Assembly: GCA_903844825.1 (NCBI GenBank)
Contig: CAIMVC010000051.1
Coordinates: 1-64,000, forward strand
Origin: an uncultured Burkholderiales bacterium
GTDB lineage: Bacteria; Pseudomonadota; Gammaproteobacteria; Burkholderiales; Burkholderiaceae_C
Direction: 5' to 3'
DNA: 64,000 bases
A program made the translations under genes and the position numbers. Positions 45,067-53,615 of this stretch are shown here, piece by piece (the stretch's first letter is position 1; every line of letters starts with the position of its first letter). A model generated the notes under the pieces. The model saw only the letters and a program-made list of their open reading frames with translations. It had not been told where the DNA came from and did no database searches.

Positions 45067-46064
45067 GCGCCGTCCTTTCTTGAGCTCTCGGCCGTCTCGC
45101 GGGGACCGGTACCCAACAACTTGCGCCAACGAGTATTTTCGAGAAAGCCAGACAGCCCGTGCGGCATGAAGAGCAAGAAGATCAGGATGAACGCACCATA
45201 GACCAATGTCTCCAATTCGCCGAAAGTCACCAGCAACTGGGGTAATAACACCACCACGACCGAGCCCAGCAAGGGGCCGAACCGGGTGCCCAGTCCGCCG
45301 ACAACAGCGATGGTCAGGACGCTGACCAAAACGCGGAACTCGCTCATGCTTGGGTCGACACGCAGGCTCATCACGGAAAAACAGATACCAGCGACGCTCG
45401 CCATAACAGCCGCCAAGACGAACATGCTCAGCTTGTAATTAGTCACGTGTACCCCGAGGGCTGAGGCAGCAGTCTCGTCGTCGCGAATCGCCTGTAAAGC
45501 ACGTCCGACATGGCTGCGGATGATGAAGTCGTGCACAAGTAGCACCAGGCCCAGGAAGAAAAGGATGACGTAGTACACGCCAATTTTGCTCAGCGGGCTC
45601 TCTCCTAACTGAAGCGGCGGCAAGGCCAGACCCGTCGAGCCGCCGGTGAAGTCAATCCAGCGGATTGCAACGCCATAAAAGATCAGTCCGAAAGCTAGGG
45701 TGGCCATGGCCAGGTAATGGGTCCGCAATCGCAGCAGCGGAATGCCGATCAGCAGCGACAGCGCTGCGCAAAGACCGATGCTCATTAGCATGGCCCAGCC
45801 CGGGCCCCACTGCGCTTTCAATTGCAGGAGGGAAAAGATGTAGGCGCCGATCGCAAAAAAAGCCTGTTGTCCGAGTGAGATTTGCCCGGTGTAGCCGTAG
45901 AGCAGGTTAAAGCCCATGGACAAAATGGCGTAGATGCCGATCAGCATCACCAGACGCAGTTGAAAGCCGCTGGTGATCAGGTGGGGCAGCACGGCAGCGA
46001 ACCCCAGCACGAGCAGTGCTGGCGTGATGGACTTGCGCTGCGGGGTTGTGGCCTTGGCAGTCAT
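45063..46064 (-). CDS. LivM-type permease of ABC importer
   Basis: A 333-residue permease with about ten hydrophobic spans and the loop GFNLLYGYTGQISLGQQAF. It forms the channel with LivH. The ATG at 46064 overlaps the LivH stop by four bases. It lacks the C-terminal ATPase fused to its counterpart at 8607. Confidence 0.92.
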   Translation of the reverse strand: MTAKATTPQRKSITPALLVLGFAAVLPHLITSGFQLRLVMLIGIYAILSMGFNLLYGYTGQISLGQQAFFAIGAYIFSLLQLKAQWGPGWAMLMSIGLCAALSLLIGIPLLRLRTHYLAMATLAFGLIFYGVAIRWIDFTGGSTGLALPPLQLGESPLSKIGVYYVILFFLGLVLLVHDFIIRSHVGRALQAIRDDETAASALGVHVTNYKLSMFVLAAVMASVAGICFSVMSLRVDPSMSEFRVLVSVLTIAVVGGLGTRFGPLLGSVVVVLLPQLLVTFGELETLVYGAFILIFLLFMPHGLSGFLENTRWRKLLGTGPRETAESSRKDGA

Positions 46065-46942
46065 CGTTTTTCCGCCTCGTAGTCACCGAGCAAGCCATAC
46101 GGCCTGACGAAAAGGACAAGCAGGATCAGCAAGAAGATGGCTGGTTCGGCATAGAGGCTGGTGCCATAACCCGCCATCAATGACTCCATCATGCCGATGG
46201 CGATTCCGCCGGCAGCGGCGGCAAAGGGGCTGCCAAGTCCGCCCAGGATGGCGGCCATGAAGCCCTTGACGGTGAGCAGCAGACCCATACCGATTTGTCC
46301 CCCCAGGATGGGGCCGACCAATATGCCCGACATGCCGCTGACCAGCGCGCTGAATAGAAAACTGAACTGAACGATGCGCTCCGAGCGGATACCCATCAGC
46401 GACGCGACGCGCGGGTTGACTCCAGTAGCACGGATGGACAGACCGAACCGCGTGCGGTACAGGATGAACCAGGTGATCGCCAGGCACAGGGCGAACAGGG
46501 CAATGATCGCGAGCTGCTGGGAATTAGTGATCAGTATGCCGACTTTAAGCGGCTCGAGCGAAAACAACGTGGGCACGAACTGTTGGTCAGGTCCCCAGAT
46601 TTGCAGGGCTGCGCCAAAAATAACGATAGCGGCACCCAGCGTGCCCATCATGATGGTCAGTGGTGGCGCGCCTCGGCGAACCAGGGGACGATAGACGCCG
46701 TAATCCAGTCCGAGGGCGACCAGCATCACAGCCACCAGTACCAGTGGCACAGCCCAGCCCAGCGGGACCGCGGCGGTGACGGAAAAAAGGATGGCGCACA
46801 TCGCTCCGAGCATGACGAAGTCACCCTGGGCGAAATTAATCACACGGCTGGAGCCGTAGATGATTGACAGAGAAAGCCCAATGAGCCCGTAGACGCTGCC
46901 GTTGGTGATGCCCGAAAGCAAAAGGTAGCCAAATTTTTCCAT
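46061..46942 (-). CDS. LivH-type permease of ABC importer
   Basis: A 293-residue polytopic permease with GSVYGLIGLSLSIIYGSSRV and INFAQGDFVMLG, both hallmarks of LivH. It follows the binding-protein gene after 166 bases that hold a strong hairpin, a layout often used to lower permease expression relative to the binding protein. Confidence 0.92.
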   Translation of the reverse strand: MEKFGYLLLSGITNGSVYGLIGLSLSIIYGSSRVINFAQGDFVMLGAMCAILFSVTAAVPLGWAVPLVLVAVMLVALGLDYGVYRPLVRRGAPPLTIMMGTLGAAIVIFGAALQIWGPDQQFVPTLFSLEPLKVGILITNSQQLAIIALFALCLAITWFILYRTRFGLSIRATGVNPRVASLMGIRSERIVQFSFLFSALVSGMSGILVGPILGGQIGMGLLLTVKGFMAAILGGLGSPFAAAAGGIAIGMMESLMAGYGTSLYAEPAIFLLILLVLFVRPYGLLGDYEAEKR

Positions 46943-47073
46943 TGCACAGACTTATGTTTTGACACGAGCGAGACGCATAGCAAGACTTTCGAGACGCAGG
47001 CTCAGGCGCGCTGACGGGGGCGCACGCTTCAGTGGCAAGATGGCTTGAGCTTGCGCTGAACGGGTGCAACTCG

Positions 47074-47099
47074 GTGCGCCGGTCAGCCGACCGGCGCAC
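47074..47099. terminator. Perfect 11-bp hairpin between livK and livH
   Basis: GTGCGCCGGTC and its exact complement are separated by the four-base loop AGCC. The stem starts 9 bases after the binding-protein stop (read leftward) and lies before livH. There is no T-run, so it is more likely an mRNA stabiliser or attenuator that keeps binding protein in excess over permeases than a full terminator. Confidence 0.7.
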
Positions 47100-47108
47100 T
47101 CGAGCGCC

Positions 47109-48347
47109 TTAATTTTTTGGCTTGAGCTTGTTCATATCCGGCACGATCAGCTTTTCACCCTTGTTGGCCACCTCGGTGAAAACAAAGAACTTGCGGTCGG
47201 GCACCCCGTGATGCTGCGCGCCAGCGCCGAACTGGTAGCCAACGCCTTTTTGGCCCTGCATCCCCTCGAACTTGCCGACCTTTTCCGTCGTGTCACGAAT
47301 GGCCTTGCGTGCAGCAACGAGGTTGCCACTGTTGATGGCTTTTTGCACCTCCGCGTCAGACAGCACCTTGATGGCAAGCGTTGCTGCGTCGTAGCCCATT
47401 GCGGGAGACGGCGAAGGTTGAATAGGCTTGTACTTCGCGTTGTAGTCTGCATACAGCTTGGCTACCTCTGGACGTGTCATGTCCACCGATGTGGGCACCA
47501 AAATACCATCTGCCGATTCACCGGCCAACTTCAGGAAGGAGGCCATGATCCCGACGCGCGGCATCACGATCGGGCTCTTCACCCCGAGTTGGCGCATCGT
47601 GCGAGCGACTCGCGCCCCATCTGCTGGATAAGGGAATACCAGCACCACGTCCGGGTCTGTCTGTCGCAAGTTGATGACCTGTGGCGATACGTCGGTTGCC
47701 GCCATGTCGTAGGTCTGCTGAGTCAGCACCTTGATGCCCTTGGCTTCAAGTGACTGAATGGTCGATCGCGCACCATCAGCGCCAAACGGCGTTGAGTTGT
47801 TGATGACGGAGACCTTCTTGATCCCCATTTCGGCGAATGCGTCGGCGATGGCGATTCCATCTTGCGCGGCCTTCGGTCCGAAGCGGAAATGCCATACCGC
47901 GTTGTCGGTCAAGTTGTTGGCCGAGGCCGCCAGCATGTAGTAGGGGATCGCATTTTGGGCGGCCACTGGAATCATCGCTGCAGCCGGCGCCGAGGGGCTG
48001 CCCCCAATGATCATCAAGGCTTTGTCGTCTTCCGCACAGCGGGTGGCAAAGGTTGCGGTTAATTGAGGGTCGGTCTTGCCGTCATAGGCGATGACTTCGA
48101 TTTTTCGACCGTTGATACCGCCCTTGGCATTCAAGGGCTCGATCACCATGTTGAGTCCGTTCAGGCTTTCGATACCTGTATCTGCCGCCGCGCCTGAGCG
48201 GTCATCCACCACGCAAATTTTCAGAGGCAGCGGTGTTTGTGCGCCTGCATTCAAAGCGCAGGTACCAATGATCGCGCCCGCTATAGCGCTTGAGAGCATC
48301 CGGTGACGCGCAGGGATTAGAAGTTTGAGTACGCTGGTGCTTTGCAT
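47109..48347 (-). CDS. Periplasmic substrate-binding protein of ABC importer (LivK family)
   Basis: A 412-residue type-I binding protein with a Sec leader ending NAGAQ near residue 37 and mature sequence LKICVVDDRSGAAAD. Unlike the binding protein at 11307 it has no twin arginine. It delivers substrate to the LivH/LivM channel. RBS AGGAG precedes the ATG at 48347, and an RGTAN repeat lies about 85 bases upstream. The ligand is probably a cyclic or aromatic acid (inference). Confidence 0.92.
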   Translation of the reverse strand: MQSTSVLKLLIPARHRMLSSAIAGAIIGTCALNAGAQTPLPLKICVVDDRSGAAADTGIESLNGLNMVIEPLNAKGGINGRKIEVIAYDGKTDPQLTATFATRCAEDDKALMIIGGSPSAPAAAMIPVAAQNAIPYYMLAASANNLTDNAVWHFRFGPKAAQDGIAIADAFAEMGIKKVSVINNSTPFGADGARSTIQSLEAKGIKVLTQQTYDMAATDVSPQVINLRQTDPDVVLVFPYPADGARVARTMRQLGVKSPIVMPRVGIMASFLKLAGESADGILVPTSVDMTRPEVAKLYADYNAKYKPIQPSPSPAMGYDAATLAIKVLSDAEVQKAINSGNLVAARKAIRDTTEKVGKFEGMQGQKGVGYQFGAGAQHHGVPDRKFFVFTEVANKGEKLIVPDMNKLKPKN

Positions 48348-48431
48348 AGGGTCTCCTCTCGGCTAAAAAGCCGTCTAAGTTGGGGCTGAAGGGAAGTTGT
48401 CGCGTCATCAGTATTTTAATTTTATGTATAA

Positions 48432-48447
48432 AGTACCTTAGCGTACT
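48432..48447. promoter_or_regulatory. Operator-like perfect inverted repeat AGTAC-N6-GTACT
   Basis: AGTAC-CTTAGC-GTACT, with all five arm pairs matching, lies 85 bases upstream of the livK-like gene at 48347. It is one of two perfect examples of the repeat that recurs before operons of this cluster. Confidence 0.7.
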
Positions 48448-48603
48448 GTATGCCGCTTAACCTCAATCCTACTCTGCGAAAATTTTTTGCGCAAGCGTTT
48501 AAACCCAGTGCCCAAGAGTCGACCTCGCGCGGTATTTTCGATCTGCTATTGGCTGCTGGTAATGGGGTCGACCAAGGGTATTCACGGGTGTTTCATGAAA
48601 TAT

Positions 48604-48619
48604 AGTAAGGTATGTTACT
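48604..48619. promoter_or_regulatory. Operator-like perfect inverted repeat AGTAA-N6-TTACT
   Basis: AGTAA-GGTATG-TTACT, with all five arm pairs matching, lies 81 bases upstream of the CrtC-like gene start at 48700. It shares the AAGGTA core with the sites at 22199 and 54728. Confidence 0.7.
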
Positions 48620-48699
48620 AACAGCATGTGTGTAATTTATTGCCCTCAGTCGTTGTTCACCCACGGTGCGGATGTGCCGCAGTTTGCGAGGCGGTTTTC

Positions 48700-49692
48700 A
48701 TGATTAGCGCTAAAGATGCGGACTTCCACCCCTGCGATCCGACGGACCTCAGTTGGACTGAAACCACCTTTCTTCCTTTTGGCGTTCCGGAAGCGGGCAT
48801 ATTCGGCAACGCCTATGTTCTAGCCAGGCCGAATTTGGGTGTCGTCAGCTCGGCCATCATCGTCAGTCAGGGTTTTTGCCGTCAGCCCTTTGAGATCGAT
48901 TTCACTGATCCGCAAATGCACCTGCCTTGCCCCGCATCGTTTTCCAAGTATTCATTGGACAACGGGCTGACGGTGGAGGCGAGCGATGGTGCGCGCAACT
49001 ACCACCTGCGTTACACCAATGCGCTGGGGGCTTGCAGCTTCGATCTGCACTTTCGTGGGCTTCATCGCCCTTTTGATCCCCATGACCCGAACGAGAACCC
49101 ACTGCTGGAATCGTCCAATAGCAAGCCTCTGGATCCTCGTATCGGCAAAGAGTGGGCGAACGGGCACTTTGAGGTGAAGGGGCACATCACCGGCGAGCTC
49201 GAACTGCGCGGGCGTCGCTATCAGGTCGATTGTTACGACGGAATGGATCACAGTTGGGGCCCAAGACCACAGGTCGGTACGCGGGCCGTTTCTTGGATTT
49301 CTGTCAATTTCGGCGACGATCTGGCTTTTCATTTGGCCGTGCCGATGAACATCGAGCGTGGCGAGGTGATCTACGACGCATTGCGCTTTGGCTTCGTGAT
49401 GGAAGACGGTCAGACCTACGGGCTGGTTGAAGCGAGTGTTCAGGCCACACGAGTTGACTTGCTGGCGACGACCAACCATATTCGGTGTAAAGATGTGCGG
49501 GGTCGCCAGTGGGAGTTTTTCGGTAGCGTCGTGGGTGGCCACCCGTGGCATTCCTTCAACCCATGTCACGTCTGCTATCAGTCGCTGATGCGCTACAGCT
49601 GGGGTAATCGGGTCGGCTACGGGGAGTTTGGAGATATCTTTGGCCTGGACTACTTGGCCGAGCGCATGTCGCGCACGGGCCGTCTTCGTTGA
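48700..49692 (+). CDS. CrtC/AttH-like (DUF7064/7065-type) protein of unknown function
   Basis: A 330-residue soluble protein, a distant relative of the product at 21039. The shared motif is YDGMDHSWGPRPQ. Beta-rich content and length again suggest an AttH/CrtC-like two-barrel fold. I start at the ATG at 48700 with GAGG upstream; an in-frame GTG at 48628 adds 24 unsupported residues. It is followed 11 bases later by an APH kinase and a small helical protein, an association worth testing for function. The enzymatic activity is unknown. Confidence 0.75.
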   Translation: MISAKDADFHPCDPTDLSWTETTFLPFGVPEAGIFGNAYVLARPNLGVVSSAIIVSQGFCRQPFEIDFTDPQMHLPCPASFSKYSLDNGLTVEASDGARNYHLRYTNALGACSFDLHFRGLHRPFDPHDPNENPLLESSNSKPLDPRIGKEWANGHFEVKGHITGELELRGRRYQVDCYDGMDHSWGPRPQVGTRAVSWISVNFGDDLAFHLAVPMNIERGEVIYDALRFGFVMEDGQTYGLVEASVQATRVDLLATTNHIRCKDVRGRQWEFFGSVVGGHPWHSFNPCHVCYQSLMRYSWGNRVGYGEFGDIFGLDYLAERMSRTGRLR

Positions 49693-49703
49693 GGGGGTGG
49701 GTA

Positions 49704-50930
49704 ATGGCAATTGGTGCAGGTGTTCCAGCAGGCTTTGACTGGCTAGACAATCCTTCGGAGGCGTTCATCGCGCAAATGTGCGATCGCTACCCGACCGAGC
49801 GCGAGACGCAGGAGTTGCTGGCGCGCAAGTTGCGCCGGCGCAGTGGGCCACCTTATCAGCGCGCGTCACTTAAAGAGTTGTCGGGCTATCTGCACGAGAT
49901 GCTGCAAGAAAAGATATCGGGCCCATTTGTCGTTTCGGAGCAGGGATGGTTCACGGGCGGTGTGTCAAAGATTCAGATGGGCTTTACCCTCGAGTGGACA
50001 GACCCCGCACGTGGGCCGAGTCGTGACCGTCTGGTGCTCAGGATGGACCCTTCGGAGTCGTCTAACACCACCAGCCGCGTTCGGGAGTTTGAGCTGTTGC
50101 AAGCATTTGCTGGCCTAGTAGCCGTTCCGCAGGTATTTTGGCTCGATCCAGACGGGCGCTGGTTCCCGGAGCCGGCGCTGATTTATTCCTTTGTCTCGGG
50201 CGTGACCAAGCCACGAACCACCGGCACCGGCAAGGTCAGTGGTCTGGGCACTGTGTTTGGCCCGGAATTACGCAAATTGCTGGCGCCGCAGTTCTTGCAG
50301 CATCTCGCGACAATCCACACGCTGGATGTCACCAAGTGTTCCTTTGCCAGCATGGACATGCCGGAGATCGGCTCCACCCAGAGCGCTTTGTGGCAGCTCA
50401 ATCGGGCCCGCCGTGTTTGGGAGGAGGACCGTGGTGAAGATTTTGCATTGCTGGAGGTTGCCGCCAATTGGCTTGAGCGCAACTTGCCCGCCCTCGACCG
50501 CGCTAGTGTGGTGCATGGCGACTACCGCAGCGGGAACTTCTTATTTGACGAGGCCAGTGGTCATATCAATGCATGGCTGGACTGGGAGCGCGGCCACATA
50601 GGCGACCGGCACCGCGATCTGGCTTGGACAACCCAACTGACGATGGGCCACTACAGTGAAGATCGCAAGACCTATTACGTCTGCGGCTTGATCCCGCTCG
50701 ACGAGTTTTACGAGCAGTACGAGAAGGTCTCTGGCCTGAGTGTGGACCCCGAGCGTTTGGCTTTCTACCAAATACTCAATTGCTACCAGATACTGGGTTC
50801 GGTGATGGCCACCGCTTACCGCGTCGCCAGGCTGGGCAAGTCACACCAGGACGTGCTGTTGACGCGGGTCAAAGGCATGGCACCCTCGGTGTGTCTGGAG
50901 TTGTCGCGCCTTTTGAGAGGACGGATCTGA
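49704..50930 (+). CDS. APH/ACAD10-type phosphotransferase
   Basis: A 408-residue kinase-like protein, longer at the N-terminus than the other two. It has VVHGDYRSGNFLF and AWLDWERGHIGDR, so the catalytic loop is intact and the metal site reads DWERG. The ATG at 49704 follows GAGGGGG. Its stop shares an A with the next ATG (TGATG). A hydroxyacyl-CoA kinase role, as in LvaA or ACAD10, is likely but unproven. Confidence 0.87.
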   Translation: MAIGAGVPAGFDWLDNPSEAFIAQMCDRYPTERETQELLARKLRRRSGPPYQRASLKELSGYLHEMLQEKISGPFVVSEQGWFTGGVSKIQMGFTLEWTDPARGPSRDRLVLRMDPSESSNTTSRVREFELLQAFAGLVAVPQVFWLDPDGRWFPEPALIYSFVSGVTKPRTTGTGKVSGLGTVFGPELRKLLAPQFLQHLATIHTLDVTKCSFASMDMPEIGSTQSALWQLNRARRVWEEDRGEDFALLEVAANWLERNLPALDRASVVHGDYRSGNFLFDEASGHINAWLDWERGHIGDRHRDLAWTTQLTMGHYSEDRKTYYVCGLIPLDEFYEQYEKVSGLSVDPERLAFYQILNCYQILGSVMATAYRVARLGKSHQDVLLTRVKGMAPSVCLELSRLLRGRI

Positions 50931-51469
50931 TGACGGATGTCACTGAAAATGGGTTGCGTGCTGCCGTAAAAGCACTGACTGACATCGTCGCTCCGGCTGT
51001 CAGCGCCAATGACCCGCTGGCGATCGAGCAATTGCGACTGGTGGTGGACTACCTCGAGTTTGTGCGTCAGCGGCTGGATTTTCTCCACGATCGTGACCGG
51101 TTCGAGTTGGAGCATCACCTGGCGATGGCGAGGGCACTGATTGCGCTGACGGTGCCCGAATCGGACCTGATCGAATCCGCGTTGCGGTCTGCCATTGAGG
51201 CAGCGGAACAGGCCTTGGCTCGACCCGCCTCGTCGAGCCCAGAGCTCAAGTTCGCTGCGGCCACGTTGGCTGCAGCCATTCGCGATTTGATACGTGAGTC
51301 GGCGCACTTTGATGCCCCTACACGCCAGCGCTTGGAGCGCTGCGTGCTGGATGCGAGCGACGCGCGCATCAACTTTGACCGCGCCTGGTACCTGCCACTG
51401 GGCTTCGACCCCGCCGCTGGCGAAGTGCCGCGATTGGCCCAATTGCTTGGGAAAACTCCGGAGGGCTAG
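50930..51469 (+). CDS. Small helical protein beside APH kinase (possible LvaB-like partner)
   Basis: A 179-residue helical soluble protein whose ATG overlaps the kinase stop. It resembles the 161-residue product at 15457 in size, helical pattern and position after an APH kinase (VVDYLEFVRQRLDF here versus VINLLNTFKARADW there). The recurrence in both kinase operons suggests a dedicated partner, as LvaB is for LvaA. No motif or signal peptide is visible, so function is unknown. Confidence 0.6.
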   Translation: MTDVTENGLRAAVKALTDIVAPAVSANDPLAIEQLRLVVDYLEFVRQRLDFLHDRDRFELEHHLAMARALIALTVPESDLIESALRSAIEAAEQALARPASSSPELKFAAATLAAAIRDLIRESAHFDAPTRQRLERCVLDASDARINFDRAWYLPLGFDPAAGEVPRLAQLLGKTPEG

Positions 51470-51644
51470 GTTGTCGCCGTGCGTGGCAACTTCGTCACAC
51501 AGCTCAAATGGGGGTCCATCTGCGGGTCTAAGTTCGGGTCTAAGTTCGGGTCTAAGTGCGGCCCTGCAAAGCGACAGTTCGCTCACCCTCGTCGTCGGTT
51601 GAAATTTGTGGCACTTTGCAGGCTCGATTAAGCGTCAGCGGCCA

Positions 51645-52970
51645 TCAGGAAAATCGATGAACCAGATACAGTGACAAGGACGGCACGGTCACCAAGAGCA
51701 GCGTGCGCAGGCCATCGGCCACCAAAAATGGAACCACGCCGCGGAAGGTCTCCATCAGCGGGACGTCACCGGCCAGCCGGTTGATCAGGTAGACATTCAT
51801 GCCAACTGGCGGATGGATCAGGCCTACCTCCACCACGGTCAGGCAAATGATGCCAAACCAGATGCTCTTGTCAGCTTGCGACATGCCCATGATGTCCAGC
51901 CCCATGATCATGGGGTAAAACATGGGCACGGTGAGCATGATCATCGACATCGACTCCATCACGCAACCTAAAAACAGGTAAATCAGGATGACGATAAAAA
52001 CGATCGACAACGGTGGCATGCCCAGTCCTTGAACCCAGGTCGCGAGGGCCGCTGGCATCTGAGTCAAGGCCAGCGTGGTGTTGAGCATGTCGGCGCCAAG
52101 CAGAACCAGCAAGATCATGGCGCTACCAGTGGCTGTGCCCAAGACGCTCGATATGACGCCAGGCATGCGCATGCCACCGGCCACCGCGATGGCGCCTGTG
52201 GCCGCCGCGCCTATGGCAGCCGCTTCGGTCGGCGTAGTCCAGCCCCCATAGATGCCGCCGACGACGATCAGGAAGACCACCAAGATGGGCAGTACCTGAA
52301 CAAACGACTGCAGGCGCGGCCCCCAAGGAACGCGCGGCCCGGCCGGTCCAGACTCCGGTTTGAGGGTCACCATGACCTTGACCACGACCATATAGCCGAT
52401 CATCGCGATCACGCCCGGGATCACGGCTGCCATGAAAAGTTTTCCAATCGATTCCTGGACCAAGATCGCGTAGATCACCAAGGGAATAGACGGTGGGATC
52501 ATGATGCCCAGGGTGCCACCAGCGGCAAGTGCGCCGGTGGAAAGTGCGCCGGAGTAGTTCAGGCGGCGTAACTCGGGTAGCGCCACCTGTCCCATAGTTG
52601 CTGCGGTGGCAAGGGAACTGCCGCAGATCGCACCAAAGGCGCCGCAGGCGCCAATAGCGGCCATTGCGACGCCGCCGCGTCGGTGCCCGACGCAGGCGGT
52701 AATGAACCTAAAGAGCCCTCTGGAGAGATTGCCGTGCGTGGCAAACTGACCCATCAGTAGGAACAGCGGGATCACGACCAAGTCATAGTTCGACAGACGT
52801 GCGTAGGCGAGGTTCTTAAAGAAGTTCAGCAGGGGCGTCAGTGAGGCGCCGGTCAGGTAGACGTAGGCACCGGCACCGCTAAAGAGCATGGCGACCCCGA
52901 TGGGGATGCGGAAAAACATCATCACCAGCATCACGAAAAACGTGAGCAGGCCAATCTCGATGCCGTTCAT
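51645..52970 (-). CDS. TRAP transporter large permease (DctM-like)
   Basis: A 441-residue membrane protein with about a dozen spans. GACGAFGAICGSSLATAATM and MIPPSIPLVIYAILVQESI are DctM-family signature regions. It is the sodium-coupled channel of a TRAP system, working with the small permease at 53053 and the receptor at 53616. Such systems usually import carboxylates. The gene lies 82 bases after DctQ. Confidence 0.92.
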   Translation of the reverse strand: MNGIEIGLLTFFVMLVMMFFRIPIGVAMLFSGAGAYVYLTGASLTPLLNFFKNLAYARLSNYDLVVIPLFLLMGQFATHGNLSRGLFRFITACVGHRRGGVAMAAIGACGAFGAICGSSLATAATMGQVALPELRRLNYSGALSTGALAAGGTLGIMIPPSIPLVIYAILVQESIGKLFMAAVIPGVIAMIGYMVVVKVMVTLKPESGPAGPRVPWGPRLQSFVQVLPILVVFLIVVGGIYGGWTTPTEAAAIGAAATGAIAVAGGMRMPGVISSVLGTATGSAMILLVLLGADMLNTTLALTQMPAALATWVQGLGMPPLSIVFIVILIYLFLGCVMESMSMIMLTVPMFYPMIMGLDIMGMSQADKSIWFGIICLTVVEVGLIHPPVGMNVYLINRLAGDVPLMETFRGVVPFLVADGLRTLLLVTVPSLSLYLVHRFS

Positions 52971-53052
52971 TTTGTATTCTCCGCTTGCCTGATGAGGCGG
53001 TTGACTGCTTTTACAAGCCTCGCAGGGCCCATGAAAAAATGGAGGTCGGCCA

Positions 53053-53604
53053 TCATTTGCTGCTTTGCCCAGGGGCCAGGCCCAGCGCCACTTTCAGCTC
53101 TTGCAGAAAGCGGTCGATGGCCAGCAGGGCAAGCAGTGCGAAACCGGGCACCATGCCCGCATAGGAAATCCAGGTGGGTACTCCAAGGATCGCCGAAATC
53201 TCACCCGTCTCGCGAATGGACACTACCGCCACGCTGGTTCGCCACGCAATCGTGATGGCCAGCAGCGCGACCAGTAGCGCACCGACAGACTCCAGGCCGG
53301 CAATGGTCCTGCTGCTCCAGCGGTTGGTAAAAAAATCGACTTTCACGTCACCAGAAACTGCAAAGCACCAGGGGAAAAACCAAGCGGTAGCGACAGCCGC
53401 CGTGACGCTCGTCAGTTCGACATCACCGGGAACCGGCATTGCGAACAGCTTGCGCCCAACGACGGAAACCACCACCAACACCAGGATGCCTAAGAAAACC
53501 AGCCCACCGGCTAAGGCCATGGAGCGGGCAAGCGACGTCAGGCGCTTGCCCAGGGCACTGGTGGCTGCATGAGAGGGCGCACCGGCATCGATTCCGTCCG
53601 ACAC
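53053..53604 (-). CDS. TRAP transporter small permease (DctQ-like)
   Basis: A 183-residue membrane protein with four predicted spans; RKLFAMPVPGDVELTSV is a typical DctQ loop. It supports the DctM channel. The gene begins 11 bases after the receptor gene and precedes DctM. Confidence 0.88.
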   Translation of the reverse strand: MSDGIDAGAPSHAATSALGKRLTSLARSMALAGGLVFLGILVLVVVSVVGRKLFAMPVPGDVELTSVTAAVATAWFFPWCFAVSGDVKVDFFTNRWSSRTIAGLESVGALLVALLAITIAWRTSVAVVSIRETGEISAILGVPTWISYAGMVPGFALLALLAIDRFLQELKVALGLAPGQSSK

Positions 53605-53615
53605 GAGGCTAGTCC

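Larger units (their letters stand above)
48348..48699. promoter_or_regulatory. Divergent control region with two operator-like repeats
   Basis: This 352-base gap lies between the second importer (starting at 48347, leftward) and the CrtC-like gene (48700, rightward). It holds no recognisable gene. It is unusually A/T-rich around 48410-48440 and 48590-48625 and contains two perfect inverted repeats, at 48432 and 48604, one near each flanking gene. Confidence 0.6.

Noticed and set aside
51524-51559. Three tandem 12-base copies (GGGTCTAAGTTC)
   Set aside because: A short slippage-type repeat in a convergent gap between 51469 and 51645; no gene, no CRISPR-like spacing and no regulatory context.
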